DNA of 64,000 nt from Arthrinium phaeospermum (taxonomy: Eukaryota > Ascomycota > Sordariomycetes > Amphisphaeriales > Apiosporaceae): positions 496,001-560,000 of the forward strand of contig QYRS01000001.1 of NCBI GenBank assembly GCA_006503535.1, given 5' to 3'. Position numbers and translations under genes: made by a program. Of this stretch, positions 12,300-26,642 are shown one piece after another (the stretch's first letter is position 1; the number at the start of each line of letters is the position of its first letter). The notes below the pieces were generated by a model that did not search any database, was not told the origin of the DNA, and was given only the letters and a program-made list of their open reading frames with translations.

Positions 12300-12752
12300 A
12301 TTTCCTTGATTTCCTAGGATGTGTCCGGAATAGGAGTCTGGCATCGCACCACAATTGAGTAGGCCAGGGAGATACACGAGCGAATGGAATCTGTAGGATC
12401 GGAATGACTACGACGGTTTAGATAATTGCATCGGCGATTCGGTATCGAGGTCCGATGCGGTTGGAATGGGGTTGGTTTCAAGAGTCTTTGTTTCTTCCGT
12501 ATCATGAAACCACCAAGAATCAACACGTCTCGCTAAATCCAACCATAAAGACTTCTAAGCAAACTTTATGCGGCATAAAAAGCTGGCCACGGCTCATTAC
12601 ATCTGCGTCTGCTAGCCGTTTCCCAGCTAGACGACTCAATATTACTTCCTTATACCATATATTTCTTAGCACACTATACACCCACCACACGCATCAAGTC
12701 TGACGAGCGGATTTCGTTGCCTTTCGATTGATCTTAACATAGGAAGGAGATA

Positions 12753-13886
12753 ATGACGACTTTATCAGACTTCGAGAACCGAGCAGCGCGCCATGCGACG
12801 TATCAGGAGTTAAGAGGGCTGATAGAGCACAAATTCCCTAAAGATCGAGCAATTGCAGTGGACATCTTCAATCATATAGATCGCCTATTCAATATGCAGA
12901 TCAAGACGAAAGATGCGACTACCAGTAAGTCTCAGCGTTGCATGATAGACTAAGAATTTCTAACAGTTGAACCTGCATGTACAGAACGATATGAACTCAA
13001 CGCTTTTAGGTCGGCATATAATGAGCGCGAATATTTATATCCATCCTCAGTGAATGGTTCTGTGCGCTGGACAACGCCGGATCCACCACCCTTGGTTCAA
13101 ATGAATCAAGAGCTTTCACAACGATCGCTAGAAATGACCGAGGTCGACATCGATGATCTAGAATTTTTCATTAACACGAGGGACAAGGTTCCAGATCGCT
13201 ATCGTCTCGAACCCACGCATATGCTTCAGCAAAGACTGTTCAATAATTGGTATCATTCCACCTCTTCGTCGAAGCTGCTGGTCCAATGGGGATCCCCGCT
13301 CGCTGAGTCTGCAGATGGCATCTTGTCGCTATCTGTTCTATGCGCTAACCTGATGCGCGAGAGTTCAAGTATGCTATACAATGGGCACTACTGCCTCACA
13401 ATCGGATGGTTCTGTGGACGGCATTTGAGCCCCACAATGCTCAATAACGGCAACGAAGTTGATGGCGGCCGTGCCATGCTGATGAGCCTCATCGCCCAGC
13501 TACTTCGAGTTTCCGGCATTCCCTTCAGCATGAAGAGTCTTTCATACAATATCAACCTGCCCGCGATCTTTGCTCAGTCTCCAGATACTGATGAGCTGAT
13601 AAAGCTGCTCTTCTGGCTTGTACGGCACCTACCACCGAACACGAAGCTAGTCTGCATTGTGGACGGTGTGGACCTATACGGGCAACGCGATCTCTGTCTC
13701 ACCGCGGATGTCGCATTGCTGGCTCTGCTGGACTTGACCACTGAGTCGTATGTTGACAAAGAAGTCAAGGTTTTGTTTACAGGCGCGCCTGGACCCTTTG
13801 TGATCCGGGGTGCATTCAGCGCCGACGAAAACCTCACCCTCGATCCGGACAATCTGTCTAATCCGAAGCAAGGATCGAACAGCTAG
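12753..13886 (+). CDS. Short paralog of the STAND-like protein (copy B), 2 exons
   Basis: Exons 12753-12924 and 12967-13886 (intron gtaagt...aacag, in phase) give about 363 residues. The first 60 residues are a small helical region unlike copy A. Residues about 115-360 align throughout with the C-terminal domain of copy A. Shared motifs are a DID/DDL-x-F start, STSSSKLLVQW, WFCGRH, MSLIAQLLR, a Walker-B-like CIVDGVDLYG and KVLFTGAPGP. As in copy A, the Walker A lysine loop is absent. The long N-terminal helical domain of copy A is missing, so B is a stand-alone version of the C-terminal module. Tandem orientation suggests local duplication. Divergence is substantial, so the duplication is not recent. 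Its role is unknown. Confidence 0.68.
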
Positions 13887-14078
13887 CGACCCAACACGTA
13901 TTGGAGTCGACTGTTTGGTCCCTGTGCCTGCTTTACTGTGTAGCTGCTCACACGCATCCCAGACGGGATGTGTTCGCGCGTCTGTAGTACGTTAGGGGAA
14001 GTAATAAACTGTATTTGCGTTCGCCATCGATCCTAAAAGTGCCCATCGCAAAGCTCAGTACCTGGGGATACTGCCAGG

Positions 14079-16346
14079 TCACCCATAAAACGGCCGCAGC
14101 TTGAACTCCGGGTCCTCTTCAGGGGCGCCCTCAACAGGCACATCCAAGAACCTCGGCTCGATATACCACGAAGGATCGCCCTGGAGCTCCTCGGAGCTCG
14201 AGTCCTCCTTCTTGAGCTGTGTGACACTCCAGCCGTTGCCCAACCACTTCATGCTATTCACCTCCGCCCCCTCCATATGCTCAAGCTCAAAGTCCTCCCA
14301 GCGCGGCGCCCGCATCGCCTCAAGCGCATGCAACGTGCTCCCGGGCCACAACCCCGTAATCCGGTCCCCGCTGCGGTACCACGAATTGCAAGGATCCGTG
14401 TACACCGTATTCTTGAAATACGCATCGCAGTACGCCGACCAGTCCGCGACCCGGTCCGCCTTGACGCACAGGGACGCGTAGTCCTCGCGCTGCAGCTTCC
14501 GCAGGCACTTGACGATGTAGTCGCCCTCGGCCTCGAGGATGCGCGTCAGCGACCCGGACCCGATGGCCGAGTTGGGCCCCAGCATGAAGAAGAGGTTCGG
14601 GAACCCGTCGACGGCGACCGACAGGTACGCCTCCGGGTGCGGGTCGAACCGCTCGCTCAGCGGCTGGCCCCCGCGGCCCGCGATCGGGAACGGCGGGGCC
14701 GAGGCGGCGTGGAAGCCGGTCGCGCACACCAGGCAGTCGAGGTCGATTTGCCGTTCCTCGGGTTCGTCGGAGCCGGTGGGCGGTTGGGCTTTCACCTTCA
14801 CCCCCTGGGCGTTGATGGAGAGGATGCCGTCCGTGATGAAGTCCACGTTGGGCTCCACCAGGGCTTCGAGGTAGCCTGGGCCCGGGGTCGTGCGCCGGCA
14901 GCCGATGGCGAAGCTGGGGATCAGGAAGTCGGCGATCTCGGGCTTGGCGGCGAGGCGTTTGCACATGGCTGTACGGAACAGCTCGAGGGCTTCGCGCTGC
15001 ATCGCGGAATCGCGGAAGGACACTTCGTGGACTTGTGGGTGGGTTCCTTCGTTAGCGACAGCCGCTCAGGGGCTCAGGGGTATGTGAGTACGTACTCGTA
15101 TTGCCGTCATCTTCTATGACCTTCCTGAAAGCATAGAACTTCTCGGGGTTGCTCGCAAACTCTTCCCTCTGCTCTTTTGAGACTACTGCTTGTCAGTAAA
15201 ATGATTCGAATTGTGGGATGCATGGTGTACTCACAGCCAAGTTCTTTTGGGTCCAATCCCAATTTGACCATTGCCGCTACTCAGACATTAGCTCAAGGCT
15301 TTTCCAGGTTTTGTATTTCAAACATAATGGACTCACCATCTCCGAATGGGTTTGTGATCCAAGTCTTGCTCCTCACAAAACATGATAGATGTGCGCCTTC
15401 TATCTTCTGCAGGTTGGGGACGATTTGGATGGCGCTGGAGCCGTTTCCGATTACCCCTATCCGTTTATTCGTAAAGTCGTAGCTGAATTGGTTGTCAGTG
15501 TCTAACGTCAGAGACTTCGTGTGGAGGATACTCACTCTTCTTTCCAACGCGCCGAATGCATCACCTCGCCCTCAAACTCCTTCAGCCCAGGGATTTTGGG
15601 CCAGGCCGGATCGCTCAGGTTCCCCTTGGCAGCAATGACCACGTCGGCATCGTCATCAAACACCTTGCCGGTCGCCAACTCTCGGACTTTGAGATACCTA
15701 CACTCATGAAGAAAGGTGTCAGTTCGCGAGGGTCTTCATGCAATGATCTGACACCCATAATGGAGACGTACCACTTCTTGGCTCCCTCGTCCCACCGGCA
15801 ACTCTCCACCTCGTGCGAGAGCTTCACGAACCGCATGACCCCGTACTTGGTGGCCATGCGCTGGAGGTAAGCACAGATCTCGCGCTGCGGGGCATACAGG
15901 TTGGACCAGTCCGGGTTGGGGTCGAAAGAGTACTGGTAGCTATGCGACGGGATATCGCAGGCGCATCCTGTAATGCCACGAAGTCCGCGTTAGTCGAGTC
16001 ACGGTGCTTTTGTCGCAGGGGTTCCCTCGGAAAAGAGGGCTCCCCGGCTGACGAGAGTAGGTTGTGGTGTTGTGATCAACCTACCAGGATACCGATTGAC
16101 GAACCAGGTGCCGCCGACCCCCTCATTCTTGTCGTAGATCTTGAGGTCGAAATTGCGCAGACGCTGCGGTATGCGGATGCCCAAGTAGATGCCCGAGTAG
16201 CCGGCGCCGATGACGCGGACCTTCATGGGCCGCTGGTTCTCTATCGGCACATCCTTCAACGTTATCGGCCGTGGCTGGACCCTGGGCTGTTGCGTATTGG
16301 ACGGGAATCCATTGCTCAATAGTATTGAGCCCATTGCGGCCTTCAT
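14079..16346 (-). CDS. Flavin-dependent monooxygenase, type I Baeyer-Villiger-like, 7 exons
   Basis: Minus-strand exons are 16346-16085, 15967-15772, 15697-15536, 15482-15337, 15276-15235 (42 nt), 15182-15096 and 15031-14079, giving 615 residues. The ATG at 16346 is in good start context. The FAD-binding GAGYSG is at about 47-52 and GGTW....YPG at 78-88. The Baeyer-Villiger fingerprint F-x-G-x3-H-x3-W is at about 194-204. A second Rossmann motif, G-x-G-x-S-S for NADPH, is at about 219-223. CATGFHA and MLGPNS motifs follow in the C-terminal half. Such enzymes insert oxygen into ketones to give esters or lactones using FAD, NADPH and O2, often in secondary metabolism or substrate catabolism. 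No biosynthetic core enzyme lies nearby, so the substrate is open. It is convergent with copy B (192 bp) and divergent from the HET gene. Confidence 0.9.
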
Positions 16347-17091
16347 GTTGACAGAACAACAAATCACGCAAAAGGTTGACGAGTTCACAATGTTGTTTGG
16401 GTCAGGAAAGCGGCGGATATGGATATCTATAATTTATCATCGCCATTTGGTTCATTGCTGGTAGCACATGCGTGCAGCCGGCGATATATTTGGTCCCTAC
16501 CTTCTTCCAGTGGTCCGCGAGGTCATACTATTTCCCCGCTTCCCCACGATTATGGAGACGCTCCCCTGTACATACCCACAGCTCTCGATTGGGGGTTAGC
16601 AGCGCCAGCAGCAGGACTCGAATGTGGGTTTCATGGATGAACTGCTGCTGCTGGGCAGGTTTCCTTCTTTCAACGACTCGGGTAGTCTCCCAGGACGTAG
16701 GTATATTCGTGGGCTTAATGCGGGGGTGTTTACAGCAACTGGCATCGTACCCACCTTTTCACCCCCATCCGGGTGTTGTTATCGGCTGCGGGCCGCTCAA
16801 TATCCCCGCCCAAGACCCCAGTTTTGCGATAGGCCGCGCGATTTCTCATCCATCAGTCAGCCCATCGGGAGAGTCTCGTGGTCTTCGACTTATGTACAGT
16901 AGGCCAACTCTTGCCAAGTTTGCGGTCGGAGATTGAATTTTCCGCCAGAATGTGCACTGTGCCTCACTAGCCAGCCACCTTGTCAGGTGACCTGGGACTT
17001 CACTTTTTTGGACGTCGAATTTCATTCACGTGAGCGTCTCGTCTTTTCCTGTAGACTCAACTTTGTTGAACCAAGCTTCTTAGCTCAAACC
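16347..17091. other. Divergent promoter region
   Basis: 745 bp between the monooxygenase start (minus) and the HET gene start (plus). Small open frames at 16472-16936 have no domain or partner exon. It probably contains both promoters. Confidence 0.45.
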
Positions 17092-19255
17092 ATGGCTCAG
17101 CCCTACCAACATGCTCCCCTAGATTCGCCAGACTCAATCCGACTCCTGGATCTCCTGCCAGCCTTGAGATGGAACGCCCCAGTGGAGTGCCGTATCCGGC
17201 AGATGACGTTCGAGAATGCGGGCGATAAGTACGAAGCCTTGTCTTATGTCTGGGGCGTACTTGAAGGCGACCGACCGATAACTTGTGACGGATGCGAGCT
17301 CCTTATCACCCCCAATTGCCACGATGCCATTGTCCACCTGCGACGTCGGTTTCAGGTTCGCACGCTGTGGATTGACTCCATATGCATCGACCAGCGGAAA
17401 ACACCTGATAGCACGCAAGAGCGAAACCATCAAGTCAAGCAGATGGGTGTGGTGTACCAAAATGCTTCACGGGTCCTCGTCTGGCTTGGATTGAATACCT
17501 CAGGTCTTACGGTCAAGACTCATATGCTTCTGAAGTTTGCGTGCTACGGAGACCGATCCGACTTACCACAGCCAATAAGACTCGCCACTTGTGTGTATGG
17601 CCATAGTCTATTTTCTTGTTTCGTTCCTGACCAATTCGCAGACGAGGCAATGTTAAAGAGAACGTCTTATTTTCGTCCGTTGCTAGCCAGCCCTTGGTTC
17701 GTTAGAATATGGACCGTTCAGGTGAGTAAAGGTTTTGTCTCCCCTAACCATCCTATAGAGGTACTCTATTAGAGGACACCACATACGTCCCCGGTTGTTT
17801 TTCGATTTGATAAAAGTAGTGCTAATGTCTACTGACACCTGCAAGGAGTTTGCATTTGCGAAAGAATGCACATTGATATGGGGACGGATCCATATCAAAT
17901 GGGAATGTATACAATATTTTGTCGAGAAGTTTCAACCGATTGAAGACATGTTACAAGCTATCCCATTTAGGAACCTTGCTACATGTTTCATTCGCAAGAA
18001 GCTACCACACACGCCGCGCCAGCATCGTCTCTACCCTGAAGCAGTCTCATCGCCAGCTGAACTACGTTTTGTTCTCTCATTGAGGTTTCAACAGTCGACG
18101 CTGAACCATGACAAGGTTTATGGAGTATACGCTGTACTCACAACCATGGGGATCAAAATCCCGGAGCCGGACTACACCAAACCCGCTGAGAGTGTAATGG
18201 AGGAGTTTACCTGGGCGTATATCTCGTCTCGGAAACATCTGGACCTGATTACTGCCGAAATTTCAACGGACAAGTCACATACCTGGATTCCGGAATATAT
18301 TATGGCCTCGGAAATTACTATCCACAGTTTTGGTACTTACGTTAGGGGCAGAACTAACGACGACTTGGACTATGATCATCGTGCGAGCCGCAATTCCAAA
18401 GCCTTTATCGCCCGCAAGAAGCGTCCGGGAAAATTAGTCGTCAAGGGAAAACATGTTGACTTTGTCCGATTCAGAACTATCTGCCAGGCCACACGCACCG
18501 GATGGGAAGACCCCTTCGATTTTCAGAAATATCGCGACTTTATAGCAGTCTGTCAATACTGGTGTAGATTCTGCACGGAGCTGCTGAAGAAGCCGCGGCA
18601 GACTGTATACAGAACTTCGGACTCACTCTGGAGAGCGGTGCTGGGATCTATTCTGATCGCATATAACATGAGCACAGAGGTCGCCGACTGGATAGACCTA
18701 ATGTTATACCCCAGGTGTAGAAAACTATCAGCAGCCGAGGTTCAAAGTTATTCGCGGCCGAGAAATACGACCGAGGCGAAATATCAGCCTCTTCCCGTGG
18801 ATATTATCTTGAACTACCTGAGTAATGCCAGGGAAGGGATTGGCATGGGTATCATCACCACACAGCTGCGTGCGGAAGACTTCGTGAATTGGGCTTTCTT
18901 GATCACAGGTAACGGCTACATTGGAAGAGCCTACCGCACCTGCCAAGAAGGCGACCAGCTTTGGCTTCTAGCAGGATCCGCAAACCCAGTGCTATTGAGG
19001 CCATCGGGCAGCGAATACCGATACATAGCGCCTGCTTACTTTCACGGCATTATGAGGGGGAACTCTGGCCCGAGGATGAGACAGAGTTGGAGACCATTAC
19101 CCTGGTCTAGTCACTCTTGGGTTGCCTTGGAGGGGTTGGATGATAATTATTTGGGGATGTATTTGAAAGTTTCTCTTATCGAGCTGGGTAAAATTCCAAT
19201 AAAGGATTTCTTGTCTACGAGTCGTGTACCACAGTTTCATACCACCTTCCCATAG
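17092..19255 (+). CDS. HET-domain heterokaryon incompatibility protein, 2 exons
   Basis: Exons 17092-17721 and 17846-19255 join in phase across a gtgagt...caag intron. The join restores the family motif WTVQE, giving 679 residues. The start MAQPYQHAP at 17092 follows the sequence aacc. Upstream in-frame sequence has no clear start. HET signature blocks are visible: YEALSYVWG (about 47-55), LWIDSICIDQ (about 92-101), MGVVYQNASRVLVWLG, and W-F-V-R-I-W-T-V-Q-E at the exon junction. The last 300 residues end with the usual HET C-terminal module (GYIGRAYRTCQEGDQLWLL, then Y-R-Y-I-A-P-A-Y). The HET domain is TIR-like in fold and triggers cell death on fusion of unlike strains. The partner is unknown. 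The stop lies only 12 bp from the stop of the convergent protease. Confidence 0.88.
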
Positions 19256-19267
19256 AGCATTGAACCC

Positions 19268-21136
<1,869 letters not shown>

Positions 21137-24100
21137 GGCTGCTGGTGTACTCAAGGAAGGAATTCTGGATTTTATTCAACAAAAGTCTCTTGGGCTTAAT
21201 TTCGGATGAGTTAAAGCTTGAAATTTGAGAGAAGCATCCGACCGAGCACATATTATATATCACCCCCTGACCTCTGCTGATGCTGACATCTTCTAATCCT
21301 AAGGCCTTGGAGGGGCGGCATCACGGTCCGCTTCACCTCGATCGCCATGTCGCTACTTGGAAAATAGTGAGGACATGGAGCGGACAACAAGTGGACGACG
21401 CGACGGCATCGTGCCCCGACCGACCGCGCCACAACTCGTACAAGCAAGAGCTTCAGAGCTGCCCTATTCGACTTCTTTTGAGGGCCCAGCACCCCGGGAC
21501 ACGCTACAGCACAACACCACCCCCACGTGGTAAGCCCATGCTATCTCGTCCTGTCCAATAATATGTGAATTAGGCCCTGGGATCAGCTCTTGACCTCTGA
21601 AAAGATGGCCTTCCAATGCAACCCTCCCATGCTTAACATGGCCTGTTATATCTCGATAATAGTCAGCCTCCCACGGGCTAACGTATGGTGTGAAGTGTGG
21701 GCAATTATCGTGGTTCCCGGGTAAGATCGACTGATCCGGTCGGGCCAGACCCTGTGGACTGCCAGGGTTTATATTTAGCCAGGAAGGGCTGCAGGTCGAT
21801 CAGTGTGGTTTGCAGGATGCATCTGCAATCTCCTGCAAGGACGCGCCCGTGTAACGAAAGAGAGGAACGATAAGGCAAGGAAGTCAAGCAACGAAAATGG
21901 CGCAACAATTGTTCGTAGTGAGCGGCGCAAGCCATTCCCTTCCAATGTGAACCAGCCTTAGGGCCTTCCCTGTCGCAGGTGATGGTGTTGGTGGTGGGTG
22001 AAATCAGCTTACGCGAGAATGTCGACAGAATGCAATGAATCACCCAAAACCTGTGACCAATCATAGGTAGAGATACCTCGCATGAGGTCCCTATCAAGCG
22101 AACAGGCAGGAAATATTTTCTGTTCCTTCCATCGGTCGTCGGCTTCTGACGTGAGAAGCCGCGGGCGCGGCCCAGTCTGAACTTGCAGGGATGCCTCGCA
22201 TGTTGCAGCCGCCTTCGGGTCTACCCAGGCTCCTCTCGCACGTCGCTAAAATATAAAACCCCATCTACACACCAATCGCTGTGCATCTCGACCATGCGTG
22301 TGGGATGGAGCAGACGGGTATGGGTTTTCGACGTCGGGTCCGACCGACGGCAAAATATATGAACCGCACACACCAAATACAATAATTGCATGGGCAAGCT
22401 TTTCCAAATGGACGGGCGGGATTTCCGCGGGCATCCACTCTTCATGCCGGTTGCGTCGCATTGCATGTCCCGACGACCCTGGGTGGATTGGGGGGGCTCT
22501 CGGTTCGTCGGAGGGGCTCACCGGTTCAGGGGTGTGGTCCGACAACCACTCTCGCTTACGGGGAGGATCTTTTTGAAAGCCCCTCCCCTCAGCAACAACC
22601 AATTCATCCGCCAATCTTGAGGCTCTGAATAGATGCCATACGCGATGGGAGTCGAAATGCAATGACTACTTGGCTGGGCCAATCTCTAGGTTCCACTGCA
22701 GGTAATATCTCGGGTCAAGGTCTCGGGTCGTGTCGGGTCGATTACCACCACCCTTTCTTTCGCCGAGTTTGCATGAGGAATTGCAGGCCGAGGCCTACGC
22801 TGAAGCCATAGCTCTGCAGCGTACATGAATACATATGCGCTACATGCGAGCCCAGTAAAGACTCGCCCAAAGTCAGGGTAACCGGCTGGGTATCTGGTGT
22901 CAGTCTTTCCGTCTATTACCCAACGAACTATCATCATGCGCCATGCTTTCAGTGTTTCACTAAGAGGGGCTTCTTGTAGAATGATGCTGACCACACTGAA
23001 AGGCCGTTGTAGACGTTGCAAGTCCGCGTAGTTTCCTTCCTCCCTCGTCAAACGTCGCCTCTCGTGTAACATGGCTTGGAGGTCGCCGAGAACCGCAGGT
23101 TTCCATCTTGGCTGATAGGAGGACAGGAGCAATCTCTATAGCCGCTCGCCCGATATCATTGCCCTTAACCCCCGTGGATTCCCGTTTGCTGTAGACTGAG
23201 GATGGCTGCTAACCATGCCCGGGCACGGAACAGTCAAACTTTATCTGCGAGACCACCACAGGGTGCCCCTCGGATGTGAAGTGAGCAGACGATAACAAAG
23301 GATGATAGTATCGAAACGAACTCTGCATTGAACCAACCAAGGTGAGCGGCTCTCACATGCTTCGACCAAAGTCCGTGAGCTCAGAGACCTCAGGTCGTCT
23401 ACTAATTAGAAGCAATGCCGGGGCACGCCACTAGCGGGAGTGGACGGGAACTGACGGGCTGATATGGGCATATCTTCCTACCTGACTTGGAACGAGTCGA
23501 TAAACTATTCGGGTCCAGGCTTCATGCGTTGCTATCAAGCGGCATGGTGGCCCCCCTCCCGAAGATTGGGGGCTTTCGCTAGCCAGCCCTATTCATGGAG
23601 GTTGGGCTCTCGGTGTGTACTTCATGTTTTCCATAATAAGCCGTCGGTTTCTTTGCCGGGTGTCCGAACTATCGAAGGCGCCATGCGGGCCGCTCGAAGA
23701 TAAAGAACAAGAAGCCTAGATTAGCATTATAATTGCAGGAGCAGTTACAAAAGGGGCGCAAGAAGAGAGTACGGGGATGCATGTTGGTCCTATCCCGGTA
23801 CAGATCAGTTCCTCGGCGTCCCGATGTATCTTGGAGGGCAGGAAGAGTCCCCTTCCTAATTCGAATCTTGGTATCAAGCCTCATTTACCTCTCTTCTGTC
23901 AAATTCGCATGAACGCATCTCCAAGCCGGTAAATAACCTGACAGGCAGCCAATGGGGTCCAACCCCTAAATTGTCATCATCTATTCCCGGAGCTAGTGTC
24001 ATCGCACCAAGGGGTCGATAACATTGCCGTAGCTGTCTAAACAGGGTGCAACCAGGATAGGTGAAGAAGGAGAATCGATAGTGGCAAACCTGTCTGCACT

Positions 24101-26642
24101 CCGCTCCTGGGACTTCATCGTAGTATTTGTTCTTTTCCCCTCTTAGCTTGGATTCGGGCCCTTTGGGCCGGGCGGCTCTGGGGGAGGGAACCCTGGGCTT
24201 GCATACTACCTAATACCTTATTACAGCCCTGATATCGGACACGAGAGGGCCTTAGTGGCGTACCAGCCTGTGCACCGGGAGATGGGGACCGGCCAACTTC
24301 CTACCACTACCAATTTTGCTACTTGGACTACTGTACTCGTCCCAAGTCAGTCAAAGCAATGCACGCTACGAAGCTACCAGTGGCAGACGGTTATGTCGCC
24401 GGTCTGGTAAGGGCCCTGTTTAATATAGAGAGGTTAGCAGCGGGTTACCGGATCTCGTTTGGGCAGCGGTAGCAGTCCTCCTCTCTGTATGCCGCCACGG
24501 GCTACGGAAATGTCATCTTCGATGTCTAATTGGCTGCAAATTCCAATCCGACCATGGACCCTTTGGCTGTTAGGAGCCTGCTACCCCTTTGTCCGTTGAC
24601 AATACTCTGGAGTCCGGCTTTAGATCGGCCCCGCTAAGGGCCCAACAGCGGAAGAAATCCCACCGCGACTAAGGTCGTCGTACAGTAACGTTGCGAAAGA
24701 GCGGGTCTTGCAGATGATCGATGAAATGCGATCTTGTCTCAATGGCTGCCTCTCGTTTGTCGTTTGGTGAATGATCGACGGGACAGGTCGATCAGGTGGA
24801 GCGTCTTCAACGTCAATGCCCAGCCGCGATGCGGGAGAATCACCGCAGGGGCATCCTGCTTATCTCGTAGGGTAATAGCAAAACAAATGCGAACGCCCCT
24901 GGCGACTACACACATGAGACCGTGCTTCGGGTTGGCTAGTAAGCACGTCGAGCGGCAACGCAATGAAGGAAGGAAACAGACAGGTAGCAAGACATTGGAT
25001 GAAAACCAAGTACTACGTAGGGTTTGTTGACAGAGCTATGCAGAACACATTGAAATGCGACCGACTCAGCATACGGGTCGAGGGCAAACGGAGGACATAA
25101 GGTTTGCGCCGCGCCATTCTACTTTTGACGCCGTCTCTGCTTAGCCCCTATTAGCGAGCACACCCCTGGGGCGATGACTGACCAGCCGGAGGTCTTTGGC
25201 AACCAGACAACAAACTGGCATGAGATGATCGCACCCAGAAGAAAAAAGCAAAGAATTCAGGAAAGCGAAACAACGTATGTTGTCTTTTTAAACTCCCATA
25301 TTGTATCTATTTCGCAAACACTTCATGTCTGAGGAAGCTATTTCGTCTACATGACGTAGTGCTTCGATCTAGCTCCTCCAGTTTTCTTCTCTTACTATTG
25401 TACAAACTCCTCGCAAGACTAGCGTCAACACCAAAAAACATAACCTATTGTACTCGAATACGCCTCGACCCTAAATGAGTGTAGAAGCATGGAATTCGTC
25501 GTATGAACTGAGCCGGTATCCGGCTGGCCGGCGGACCGCCAGGCGTCATCTAGCCTGACTTGATGCCAAGGAGAGCGTTGGCGTGCACCCCTGATAACCC
25601 CGGACCTGACGATCCATGCATTCATCGCCGGGCTATTCCCCATGAGATTGAACAACTAGTCATGCACAATCATCACCACAGCCCGGCCCATACATATATG
25701 GCTAGCAACTGGATGACAGATAGCCGGGCCGGGCTCCAGATTGCTACGCCTTGCGAGGATGGAAAAAATTTCTTGGCAATCTCTGACTGGACCGAGGTCC
25801 CCAACATGATCTACGGCAGGGGGGATGGAGGCCCACTATCGCTTTAGCTTCATCGTACCTGACCCGGCCTGCCGGTGTCGTGATGGCGGGTCCAGCCCAA
25901 GAATTTGCTGCTGGTTTTGATCGAGGTTGAAGAATCTGCTTGTGTTCGCAGCGTTTCCCAGGTAGATAACCGGCTTCTACGCATGAACAGTCGAGGGCAG
26001 TATAGTGGCATGCTTGAAGAGCACCCAGGTCACCCCATGCCAATGAATGATCTCTCTCTTGGGGACACTCAAGCACCTAATCTAAGATATTCATGATAAT
26101 GAAAGAGATCCCGACTTGCCCAAGTCCTAGACTAGCCCTGTGGTTGATGGAATGGCTGATCTGCTAGCGCGGGCTAGCCAACATGAGGACTGCGAGTCAG
26201 CTTCGAATGTCGCTATATCCTAGGCATTACTAGACTTGTCAGTCAGGGGTGCGTACATCTGCTGGTCCACTAGGAGATATCTACGACGTAGCCGGTGCTG
26301 ATCCCTCTCGTTGGGTATCTCCCTATTCGCCGAGGTGAGCCCCCCTGGGGGGCATTGCAAATATGCAATCCGCAAACGGTGTATACCCACATTTAGAGTT
26401 CAGCATACTGCCAAGCTACGACTATATCTGAACCTTATTCCTCTGTCCCTGGCCCGCCTCCTTCGCCTTCGGGTTCACCTCAGGTTTCCGCCATTGTTTG
26501 TATATTGGATATCAGGGCGTCACGAGAGAGTCCCCTTGTCGTCGAGTCACCATCGGAACGGATAACGGATATCCTTCCCTCTGTTATATATACGATATCG
26601 ACAATATCGAAGGATAAATAGGGACCGATACGCCCGTCGACA
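21137..26642. other. Gene-poor stretch of 5.5 kb
   Basis: No supported gene. The longest frames (22246-22662, 22686-23132, 25744-26076, all minus) have no start context, partner exons or recognised domains. The base composition is mixed rather than strongly AT-rich, so I see no clear sign of repeat-induced mutation. I found no terminal repeats, reverse transcriptase or transposase motifs. Confidence 0.45.

Noticed and set aside
14277..15119. Long plus-strand frame opposite the monooxygenase (280 codons)
   Set aside because: Shadow of the GC-rich monooxygenase exon. It is Arg/Val/Gly-rich with no domain.
22246..23132. Two minus-strand frames of 138 and 148 codons
   Set aside because: No domain and no supported start. 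The composition looks like chance reading of GC-rich DNA.
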